Assembly: GCA_029964075.1 (NCBI GenBank)
Contig: CM057149.1
Span: 24,194,197 to 24,258,196, forward strand
DNA from: Patiria pectinifera
Lineage: Eukaryota; Echinodermata; Asteroidea; Valvatida; Asterinidae
Reading direction: 5' to 3'
Length of the DNA stretch: 64,000 bases
The first letter of the stretch is position 1, and every line of letters starts with the position of its first letter. The notes under the pieces were generated by a model, which searched no databases, had not been told where the DNA came from, and was given only the letters and a program-made list of their open reading frames with translations. The translations under genes were made by a program, and so were the position numbers. Below, in pieces: positions 46,430-58,700 of the stretch.

Positions 46430-49400
46430 ATGGCCGTCGAACTGTACTACACTATTGACCACACTAATGACGACATGTCACAACACATACCATCAAACCG
46501 ATTGACTACCACCATGAGAAGAGCTAAACGTCGTGTGAAGACAGCCCCAACAGCCTGGGGAAAAGTCATAGCAGTATCTTCCTTCATTGCCTTGTTTCTC
46601 TTAACTGTGGTAATACGTTGCACTGGAGTTCTGTATGTTAGCTGGCAGACTTCATTCGATTCAACCGCTTCACAGACTGGAGCAATCGCCAGCATTATCA
46701 CATCCACCTCGTATTGTGCATGTAAGTCATTTTAGCCCCTACACTGTTAAAAATGCCCGTAAATTTACGGACTCTGTAAAGTGAAATATTCCGTATTTTC
46801 GGCGTAATTTTACGGACTTTCCGTAAATTCAAATATTAACTATGCTAATTAGCGTGATTACAATCAACCACATCGGCCAAAACACCTACACATAATATAA
46901 TACATCTAAATACATAGTGTTATTTCACCCACAACCGTGTACATGTTAAGGGTCTGTTTATTTTACGGAATGAAAAAACTTTTCCGGAAATTTTGCTGCC
47001 AGCAAGAAAATAGTGTTCCGTTTTCCTGCAGCAAAATTTCCGGAAAAGTTTTTTCATTCCGTAAAATAAACAGACCCTTAACATGAGTTTGGACTTAACT
47101 TGTTTTGACTTTTTGGACCGAAACAGTTTGATTTTTTTACCAAAAAGGTATTTATAAATGGGAATAAATATGTGCTTGGCCGGTATTAAACACCATGTTA
47201 AAGACCAGTTGGAGGCTGGATGCTGATAATAACCCTCGCCTTCGGCTCGGGAATTATCTTAATATAACTCATCTTAAACTATTACAAGTATTAAACAACA
47301 TCGCTAAATAGGATTTACTATACTAAGTGAACACAAAGATTGTTTATTATGCATGTGCATTAAGGCTAATGATTCACTGATTACGGGAGGGGCGAAAACA
47401 ACACGAAAACTTCTTTGGGAGAAAACAGTCTATGGCAACCAAGTTGTCAACTCCGTAGATCAGCACAGATTTAGATCTAACAAATGAAGACAATGGATAA
47501 TGCTCACATATTTGCAGGAATATAACTGACTGAGCATTTTACGTAGGCCTACACTACAGATTTGAATGAAGTTATTAACCCTTCCCCGCACAAGTTAAAT
47601 AAAACGTTTTGAAACACAGTGTCCATATGGTGCATTTTTCCAAAAAAAATCTTAGATCTTCTCGTTTTGGATAATCATGAATGTTACCACAAGATCATCT
47701 CACATTGATATTTTGTATATATGTATTTTGGTAGTCGTTTTTGCAGGTGTAGTTTGCAATCGTTACGGATGTCGTTTCACCTGTTTTCTGGGAGGCGTTC
47801 TGACATTCTTTTCAATATTAATGAGCTTCTGGGCTACCAGTCTGTGGTCAATGTACGCAGTAGCAGTTTTCACAGGTGGGCACCTTGGGTTGATTTCTTT
47901 TTAATTCCGTGCACCAACAACTGAAAAATAAAAATCACATTTGGAAACGCAATAATCTAGATTTTAAACAGACGTGAGGGTTGCTTCAAGGCATATGACC
48001 GTTCGAGTATGCACCTTGCAAGTTTTAGGTAATCAGGTTGTACCCGACCATCGTTTTGAAATGGTTATGATGTCTTTCGCCATTTCTTTCTTTGTTTTCT
48101 GGACGATAACTCTCCGCGACTTCTCTTTTTTTAAACGGTAAATATATGGTATACACATGAAACTTTGAACAAAGATCAACCCTGATCGCGAGGTGTGCAT
48201 GTTACTCTGCGTTATGATGACGTCATCAGGTATCAAATTACAAGCGATTTAATTTGAAAAAGTTACCAACATCTTTCCCGTATATCTCTTGAACAAAATG
48301 ATAACATGTTCATGCTTTATAATAATGAGAAAGATCATTCATTGTGGAAAAAATGCGTCGTGTACTTGAAGTGGCTAGACCTTTACTTTCGGGGCTACCG
48401 GAAGGTCAAAGTTAGGTGAATTAAAAATATAGACATATATCAAAACTAACCAAAATTTCTTCCAAACGGTTCATGGAATAATGAAACCTGGTACGAACTT
48501 GAGCCCTGATGGGAAGGTTTAAAAAAAATAATTGTGACGTCATCATGACGTCATCAGGTATTAAATTACGAGCGATTTAAGGTCAAAACCGTAACTTATG
48601 AAATGAATGGAGTACCGTTCTAATGCTTTGTTATGTGGTAATAGAGGCATTAATTGGCTCAGGCAATATTTCAGATTCCCGGGCACACAGGCATTTTACG
48701 TTTGCCTCGCTGTTACCGGGTGTGCACTGAGAAATGAAATATAACTTGAAAAATTAGACAAACAAATTACGTAGATGTTAAGTGAGGGATGCAAAACACA
48801 AAAACTGCATGACGACGTTATCGCCTAAAAGGGCGCCCCTAGTTGCACGTCAAAGAAAGTTGAATTATTTTAATTCAAAATCCATTCGTCAAAATTTTAC
48901 CACAATTAAGGCTGTGATATTCTTTGGACAACCGTGAGGTTTCAGGATCGAACCGTGACGTCATCAAACCGGATAAGGAGAATTAGAAAATGATTCTTTT
49001 TTTTTTTTCAATCAAATTCATCATTTTATTATGTCGTATCCAGTGGCGATGTTCGTGTTACAAACAATGGCACAAATAATGCTATCAGCTACATTGTTGC
49101 TGTGACGTCATGAACCGGAGGTAAGGTGCTATCAAAACATACATATATACTTCTTTTTCAGAAGTTCTTTTCTCTCTTGGTTGCATAATGTGCACTATTT
49201 GCAAAATGAAAATTGATTTAGTTTAGACATGATACATATTATGTATCATGCATGTCTTAACTAAATCAATTGAAAATATTTAGTTTATAGACATATTATT
49301 ATGTATCATGTCTGAACTAAATCAATTTTCATTTGGCAATTTTTTTACCTGATGACGTCATCAAACCGGAGGTCAAGTTTGAATAAAATGAAACATATCA

Positions 49401-52400
49401 AACCCCAAACCGATGATTTTTTTTGTCCCTTTAAAACAAATTGCTACACTGAAAAAGCAGAATTCGATTTTTTTCCCCCTAAAATATTTATAACTGAACT
49501 GGGCAATTAAGTTGCCTGCTCGATCACCCTGCGTTTGTGTCAAACCAGACGCGAATCTTTAGTTTTATTTAATTTTGGGTCCATTTTATCCATGTAATAT
49601 GGAGGCAACTTCTTGGAGAATTGGTTCTTCCCGAGTTTTCTCTTGAATTTGGTCCCTCGTAACGCAGCTGTACAACAACCCACCAAACCTTCAATCGGTC
49701 AAACTTACAACAGATTGTGACTGAAACCTTAAAATTTATAGGTGTTGGTACATCTTTCAGCTATCTTTCGTCTGTTGTTGTTGTCGCTGATTACTTCAAG
49801 AAATACTACGCAATAGTGAGTGGTCTTACAATGACCGGTGTCAGCACCAATATGATCGTGTTTCCGCCTCTCTTACGCCTTCTTAAAGACAAGCTGATTT
49901 ACCCGATCATAGATCGGGTAGGGCGTAGTGTTGTGGATGAAAATGTGGAGAGTTAAATGTAAATGGGGGATATAGTTGGGGAGACATGCAGTTATAGAAA
50001 AGCAATTTCTGTGGTGTGATCTGAGGCAATTTCTGACCACTAAAACCAATTTGAGCAAAAGGTCATCTTTGAAAGTTTTGAGTTTGGAGTAATAAGTGAA
50101 TCAGCCACATGCATTCTGAGCAATATAATCATTATTGTAGGCTACGATTTTTTTCGGGGAAGAAAAAGTGGGGGTGGGGTGGGGCGGGGGACCAAACAAT
50201 GTCCCCCGCTTTAAAATGTGGGGGTGCCTGGGTTCCCCCTATCCCCCGTCGATTTACACACATGATAATTATGTACCATGGCAACTGTCTGTAAATGTTC
50301 CCGTTGGTCTGTTAAATTGGCATTTTGTGAGGCAGTCGCATTTGGAAAACGTAGTGAAATGGTTACTGTAGTACACAGGCGAACGCTGATTGTACGTACA
50401 ATTTTGACAATAAATCATAATGCAATAAAACGTGAAGGTGTCATTTGAAATGAAAATGTTGAGTGTTACCATAAAATTCGGTCTGAATCATGGAGGAACG
50501 TCGATCACAATTAAGTTTCAGTATTGGACTCTTCAACAAACGTAAACTTGACTTCTTACAATTTGCGACACCGTCTGCGAGGAAGAAATCGATTCAACTT
50601 TATCGCGATATTTGAAGCAATGCATCGATCCTTCGTTGACCCCAAACAGGCCCCCGAAATTATAACGCGACACTGAATTATACGTGCGGGCAGCGAACTC
50701 ACAACGCTCAGCCTTGGTGGTGGAAGCATGGAGCTGTAAACACATTATGGAAGCAACAGCACTCTATCACGCGACGTCACATGCTTGCGCTTCAAATAGC
50801 GAGCACCGTAGACTCAACCTCGTTTCCAGGGTGTGGAGCAGGCTGCAGTACGCGTTGCCAGTGACGGTTTTACGCATAGCCGGGAAGTGCCACGGAGTGT
50901 AGACTTTCGATTGGTCAGACCGCGCTAGGCATACTAATGTATAGTCCTTCTGAGTATTCGTTGCACTCGGCGCAGGGGCGGCAAGCGAAGCATATGAAAG
51001 AATAGGGACACTTGGTGGCCACGCACCATGGACAAAAAATATTTTACCAAGGTCACCTCATACTAACGTTTGGTGAACGCTTTTGCCGAACGGCCGAGTA
51101 GAACACGTAAACGAAACCCCTACGTTGGCCTCGCTGACCTCGCACAGTCTAGACACGCAGAAAAGCCAGCACGGGGGGCGGCCAGGCAGTCAACGTGAAA
51201 GCGCACACGACGGCAAATTCCTGTGCAAAATGCAGTCACGAAAAATCGACGAAACGGATCGCCGGTCCGTACGGGAAAATAAGGACGACCCGAAGCGTCC
51301 GACCCGGCGGAAGACACCCTCCGCATTTTTCCACGGACGTGGAGCGATTTTGGCGCCGCGTGAGCCCGCGGTCTCGGATCCTTTCATGAGCAAACATCGT
51401 CTCGCAGGCCGAGTAAACTTCTCTCTTATATATATAGATACATACGGATGGAGGGGAGCCATGCTTGTGACATCTGCAATTTGCGCAAACCTGTGTGTGG
51501 TAGGGGCATTGTACCGTCCCTTGCGTCACACAGCACGAAAATCAAAATCGTCTGGCAGTCTCGGCATCAGCCCGATCAGTGAAGAAAGTTCGAGCGAAAA
51601 TTCTCCAGACTCACGCCGGCAATATAAACCTACCCCTAGTGACGGGAAGTGCGTTGCCTCCATGGCTTTCTTTTGGCGTATGTTCTCAGCGTTACGACTT
51701 GGATTGCTGGTTAAGAGTTACCGGTTTTTTCTTCTTTGCTTGACCGGTATACAACTCCAAATGGCCTACTCCTGTGCATCCGTTTTTCTAGTGCCAAGGG
51801 CCATGTTTTCTGGTACTGATGACATGAAAGCGTCATTTCTGATCAGCATTTTTGGGTTTGGAAGTTTAATCTCTCGAGTTGCAAGTGGCTTCTTCGGGAC
51901 CCGTAAAACACCTGTCGAAGCCCTGTACACATTCTCATTTGTGCTGTGCTGCGTTGGTTTACTGTGTTCCCAAACCGAGACCTATGAATCCTTTGCAGCT
52001 TCTGCCTGCATTCTTGGCATGGGTACCAGCGCCAACAAAGTATGGAGCTGTATATTAATTCGTAAACTCCTCGGTTTACCTCGGGTGGCATCTGGACAGG
52101 CGATATACCTCCTATTGTGCGGTGTAGGAGACTTGATAGGTCCAATTGTTGCAGGTAATTCTTTGTTTTATTTTTGGTAGTGATTTTTTTATAATGAGCA
52201 TATTTAGTTTCTACATCAAAACACTCGAGTTTCTACACCGAAACACTTTGAATCTTGAGCGAGAGGAACACAAGTCACGCTGGATCTACACCAATCTGGA
52301 CTCAATGCGGTCGTACACGAACTTAAATTTGTACGCACGTGCGAAACTTATCACTAAATGATGCGGAGACGGATGGGAAGATTTATGCAGTTGGAAGAAT

Positions 52401-52729
52401 TAAGTGATACATAGAGCTATATTAATTACTAGAGCGCTATCTTCGTGTACAAAGTAATGCCTGCTGGGCGCATCCAAGTTTGTGCACAAACCTATGGAGA
52501 CCTAGAAATTTTGTACGGCTTTTGTACGGCTATTTGCATATCTGCGTTTGTATTCCATACCGGTGCGTTATCGAAGCCGATACGCCCAAAACCGAAACGC
52601 ACGATCAGCAAATGAGCGTGTCATTTTGCTCTACGCAAACAGCGCAACGCGTGCGCGTATTCGCTGCAGATGCTTTTTGCAGTCAGGTTTTTTTGAACCA
52701 TAGATATCCTTACTTTAATTCCAGGAATC

Positions 52730-52767
<38 letters not shown>

Positions 52768-55700
52768 GATTATCTCCAGAACCGGGCACCGTATGACGTT
52801 GAAAATCGGCGGGTGTATTGCTCGGGACACTAGAATGTGCAGTGCCAAGTTTGAAGTGTTTTGGACCAGCGGTTGTCGAAAAAGCTGCAAAAAAGCCGTA
52901 TTTTCTGAAGCCTTGCGTGCCAGAATATAGCCTAGAACTCTGCGCACTGATGTTTTTTAATTGTTTACGTCATGTTATAGCAAGAGCGCGCGTGCTCAAT
53001 ATGACGCAAACAATGCAAAAAGGACGGGCACGCGCACGTGCATTGTAGGGCGATACCATTGTCCAGTATGGGTGAATAGCACTGCATACCATATGTTTCC
53101 GTACGTGATGACTACACGGGCACATGCATTTTGCAGTCGATTGAACCACTATTGTAGGCGGTGGATTGAGCAACCTTACTCACGTAGGTGAGGTGAGTAG
53201 CTGCACGGGCGTATGGGTAAATATCAGTGCCGGGGATGGCCTGGCGACATGTACAAAGTGCGCTCCACCTATGAGTGTGAGTTTAACCTGTGAAAACAAC
53301 ACAATTGAATCGTGTGCGTTGTTTGCATCATATGAGCATTTTGAAATTGCCCCTAACGAACAGGTGCATTTTTTTGACGGGCCCTGCAAAAATGACGGGC
53401 ACATTGTAGGGCGATAGCACTGCACACCATGTCTTCGTACGTACATATACGTGAGTGGCATGCACGGGCACATGCATTTTGTACTCAACTGAGCAACCAT
53501 CACTGCACTGTATGTGCCGGGGGGGGGGGGGGTGACGACATTTTGTGAGTTTAACTTGCGAGTGTGCGTTCACACCATTGAATAATGTGCGTTGTTTGCA
53601 CGAGCTGCAGTTCTCAACTGCCCCTTCCAAACACGCACATTTTCGACTGGCCCTGCACTAGTCTATACTACAATTCAAGGAATCTCTGTCTGTCTGTCTG
53701 TCTGTCTGTCTGTCGCGCTGTCTGTCTGTCTGTCTGTCTGTCCGCCGATTATCTCCAGAACCGGGCACCGTATGGAGTTGAAAATCGGCGGGTGTATTGC
53801 TCGGGACAACCGAATGTGCAGTGCCAAGTTTGAAGTGGTTTGGACCAGCGGTTCTCGAAAAAGCTGCAAAAAAGCTGTATTTTCTGAAGCCTAGCGTGCC
53901 AGAATATAGCCTAGAACTCCGCGCACTGATGTTCTTTTCAATTGTTTACGTCATGTTTGAGCAAAAGCGCGCGTGCTTGATATGACCCAACAATGGAAAA
54001 GAGGTCGGGCACATTGTAGGGCGATAGCACCGCACACCATGTCTTCGTACGTGAGTTGCATGCACGGGCACGGGCACATGCATTTTGTAGTTAACTGAGC
54101 AACCATCACTGCACTGTATGTAGGCGGTCGACTGAGCAACTCTAATACAATATGGTACCGCCCTACGCCCTACAGTTGTAGGGCGATACCATATTGTCCA
54201 GTAGGGGTAAATATCAGTGCCGGGGGTTGACGACATTTTGTGCGTTTAACTTGCGAGTGTGCGTTCACACCATTGAATAATGTGCGTTATTTGCACGAGC
54301 TGCAGTTCTCAACTGCCCCTTCCGAACACGCACATTTTCGACTGGCCCTGCACTAGTCTATACTACAATTCAAGGAATCTCTGTCTGTCTGTCTGTCTGT
54401 CTGCCTGTCTGTCTGTCCGCCGATTATCTCCAGAACCGGGCACCGTATGGAGTTGAAAATCGGTGGGTGTATTGCTCGGGACAACCGAATGTGCAGTGCC
54501 AAGTTTGAAGTGGTTTGGACCAGCGGTTCTCGAAAAAGCTGCAAAAAAAGCTGTATTTTCTGAAGCCTAGCGTGCCAGAATATCTATACTACAATTCAAG
54601 GAATCTCTGTCTGTCTGTCTGTCTGTCTGTCTGTCCGCCGATTATCTCCAGAACCGGGCACCGTATGGAGTTGAAAATGGGCGGGTGCATTGCTCGGGAC
54701 AACCGAATGTGCAGTGCCAAGTTTGAAGTTGTTTGGACGAGGGGTTGTCGAAAAAGCCGCAAAAAAGCAGTATTTTCTGAAGCCGCGCGCGCCAGAATAA
54801 TAGCCTAGAACTCCGCGCACTGATGTTCTTTTCAATTGTTTACGTCATGTTCGAGCTAAAGCGCGCGTGCTTGATATGACGCAAGAATGGAAAAGAGGAC
54901 GGGCACATTGTAGGGCGATAGCACTGCACACCATGTCTTCGTACGTGAGTGGCATGCACGGGCACGGGCACATGCATTTTGTAGTCAACTGAGCAACCAT
55001 CACTGCACTGTATGTAGGCAGTCGACTGAGCAACTCTGACAAATCGCCCTACGCCCTCGGGACAACCGAATGTGCAGTGTCAAGTTTGAAGTGGTTTGGA
55101 CCAGCGGTTCTCGAAAAAGCTGCAAAAAAGCGCGCCAGAATATAGCCTAGAACTCCGCGCACTGATGTTCTTTTCAATTGTTTACGTCATGTTTGAGCAA
55201 GAGCGCGCGTGCTTAATATGACGCAACAATGGAAAAAGGACGGGCACATTGTAGGGCGACAGCACAGCACACTATGTCTTCGTTCGTACATAAAATACGT
55301 GAGTGGCATGCACGGGCACATGCATTTTGTAGTCAACTGAGCAACCATCACTGCACTGTATGTAGGCAGTCGACTGAGCAACTCTAATACAATATGGTAT
55401 CGCCCTACAACTACGCCCTACAGTTGTAGGGCGACACCATATTGTCCATCAGGGGAAAATATCAGTGCCGGGAGGTGACGACATTTTGTGCGTTTAACTT
55501 GCGAGTGTGCGTTCACACCATTGAATAATGTGCGTTTTTTTGCACGAGCTGCAGTTCTCAACTGCCCCTTCCGAGCCCGTACATTTTCGACTGGCCCTGC
55601 ACTAGTAGCCTAGAACTCCGCGCACTGATGTTATTTTCAATTGTTTACGTCATGTTTGAGCAAGAACGCGCGTGCTTAATATGACGCAACAATGGAAAAG

Positions 55701-58700
55701 AGGTCGGGCACATTGTAGGGCGATAGCACCGCGCACCATGTCTTCGTACGTACATAAAATACGTGGTGGCATGCACGGGCACATGCATTTTGTAGTTAAC
55801 TGAGCAACCATCGCTGCACTGTATGTAGGCGGTCGACTGAGCAACTCTAATACAATATGGTACCGCCCTACGCCCTACAGTTGTAGGGCGATACCATATT
55901 GTCCAGTAGGGGTAAATATCAGTGCCGGGGGTTAACGACATTTTGTGCGTTTAACTTGCGAGTGTGCGTTCACACCATTGAATAATGTGCGTTATTTGCA
56001 CGAGCTGCAGTTCTCAACTGCCCCTTCCGAACACGCACATTTTCGACTGGCCCTGCACTAGTCTATACTACAATTCAAGGAATCTCTGTCTGTCTGTCTG
56101 TCTGTCCGCAGATTATCTCCAGAACCGGGCACCGTATGGAGTTGAAAATCGGCGGGTGTATTGCTCGGGACAACAGAATTTGCAGTGCCAAGTTTGAAGT
56201 TGTTTAGACCAGCGGTTGTCGAAAAAGCTGCAAAAAAGCAGTATTTTCTGAGGCCTAGCGCGCCAGAATATAGCGTAGAACTCCGTGCACTGATGTTCTT
56301 TTCAATTGTTTACGTCATGTTTGAGCAAGAGCGCGCGTGCTCAATATGACGCAACAATGAAAAATGAACGGGCACATTGTAGGGCGATAGCACTGCACAC
56401 CATGTCTTCGTACGTGAGTGGCATGTACGGGCACGGGCACATGCATTTTGTAGTCAACTGAGCAACCATCACTGCACTGTATGTAGGCGGTCGACTGAGC
56501 AACTCTAATACAATATGGTATCGCCCTACAACTACGCCCTACCGTAGGGCGATACCATATTGTTGTTGTAGGGCGATACCATATTGTCCAGTAGGGGCAA
56601 ATTTTGTGCGTTTTACTTGCGAGTGTGCGTTCACACCATTGAATAATGTGCGTTATTTGCACGAGCTGCAGTTCTCAACTGCCCCTTCCGAACACGCACA
56701 TTTTCGACTGGCCCTGCACTAGTCTATACTACAATTCAAGGAATCTCTGTCTGTCTGTCTGTCTGTCCGCCGATTATCTCCAGAACCGGGCACCGTATGA
56801 GGTTGAAAATCGGCGGGTGTATTGCTCGGGACAACCGAATGTGCAGTGCCGAGTTTGAAGTGGTTTGGACCAGCGGTTGTCGAAAAAGCTGCAAAAAAGC
56901 AGTATTTTCTGAGGCCTAGCACGCCAGAATATAGCCTAGAGCTCCGCGCACTGCCGTTCTTTTCAATTGTTTACGTCATGTTTAAGCTAAAGCGCGCGTG
57001 CTCAATATGACGCAAACAATGCAAAAAGGACGGGCACGCGCACGTGCATTGCAGGGCGATACATTGTCCAGTATGGGTTAATACTAATGGATCAATGCCC
57101 GGTGGGTGAATAGCACTGCATACCATGTTTTCGTATGTACGGGCACATCATTTTTGCAGTCGACTGAGCGACCATTGTAGGTGGCCGAACTTTAAACTTG
57201 GCAAAAATGTTGACGTAAGTGTGCGTTCAACCTGTGAAAACAACACCATTGAATCGCGAGGGTTGTTTGCACGAGCAGTTTTCAAAAACTCTGCAAGTAT
57301 GCAACCTATACCAGCGGCAAAGCAATTTGCGTCTCCCGAACATGCACATTTTAGACGGGCACTGCACTAGTAGAATAAAAAGACTGGATCGGCAGAGCGT
57401 CCACACACGCGGACTTTCATGGAGGGTCACGTGCTGGAGGAAAGATACAACTAATGCGCGAAAACGTGACGAACGCAACGCGGTTTACGCGCACAGTGCA
57501 CCATTATCGCTAACGCGTGGGCGCATCGCGTAAATACTCGGTGCGCATTTCGGGCTTCGCGCGCGTTGAGCTTGGTCACGTGCTGGAGGAAAGATACATT
57601 TAGCTCCATTACTTTACGTTAATTAGTTGCGCGTCCACGAGGGACAACAAAAATGGCGTAGGTTTATCGCACAGTGAATGGGCGCGTGTGGACGCGCTGC
57701 CGATCTAGTCTTTTTATTCTATATCTATGTTTTGAACCGTCAATGACGCGCTTAAGTTGTTTGCGTATGTTCTACTTGCGCGTTGCATGTAGAGTATACA
57801 CACTTTCAAAATTCAATCCATCTAATTTCATTTTGTTCTACAAACACGCACATGAATTCAAATGTCTGTGCCCAGGACGGCTTCAAAGCGTCTCCGCGCT
57901 CAGAATGACGAGTTAGCGCTCTAGTAATTTAATATAGCTCTGTGGTAATGACTCATTTAATATATTGTACAGGGTAGTGCAAAAAGAAGGAAACTCACTT
58001 TTGACTTCGAATGAGATACGTAAGTAGGTTAAAATTCCTGTCAAAAGTGGGTTTCCTTGTTTTTACACCACCCTGTACATCGTTATTTTATGGATTACCT
58101 TCTTGAAATGAACTTTTGTATTATAAAAGCACCAGTGATATTGCAGCTTACAAGATTGAAATCAGTGGAGTAAAAGCCTATGGAGATAGTTAAAGTTGGT
58201 ATATACGTGCTTTACAAAATTACAAATGTATTCATTCATGTTAATTTTGGAACCACACGTTTTGTGCCATCTGGCACCATGGACCGATCTTAGCTACGCG
58301 ATGATCGTGGCCGTTCGAGACATGCTCCGCGATCCGGTAGGCCTTTGTGCAGCCAGGCTGCACCACCGCATATCCAACGTTCTATCAGAATCTTTACTAC
58401 TTTTGCGTCTTTTCCTCTCATCAGAGGATTGCAAAACCCATAGTTTTCCAAGTTTAGTTTGGGGTGGTCGCATTGTTGCACTATAATGGCATATATATTA
58501 ACATATACACCCATGTTTACGTTACATACGTAGCAGTGGCGTAGCCACGGGGGGCGTGGGGGTGGGGCGACAGCCCCCGCCCATAAAACCTCGTCGCCCC
58601 CCAGTCGCCCCCCCCCCACTGAGATTTTGAGTTTCTAAAAAAATTATCATTGATATAGGCCTACATGACGGCCCCCCATGAAATGTTCCAGCCCCCAGCG

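Larger units (their letters stand above)
52411..57946. mobile_element. 5.5-kb satellite-bearing element in MCT copy 2 last intron
   Basis: The ends are inverted repeats: AGAGCTATATTAATTACTAG with AGCGCTA at 52413-52439 on the left, and its complement (TAGCGCTCTAGTAATTTAAT) at 57914-57940 on the right, 1-bp indel aside. Inward, degenerate pairing continues for perhaps 100 bases. Between the ends lies the satellite array and a TA-flanked MITE. No transposase was recognised. The bounded structure suggests a large non-autonomous element that carries, or has accumulated, a satellite. Target duplication is unclear (GTGAT and GTGGT near the ends). Confidence 0.55.

Noticed and set aside
52800-57010. 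A family of small proteins (frames of about 60-100 residues repeated many times)
   Set aside because: The frames are copies of the same satellite unit, include translated (CTGT)n, and lack start-context or domain evidence.
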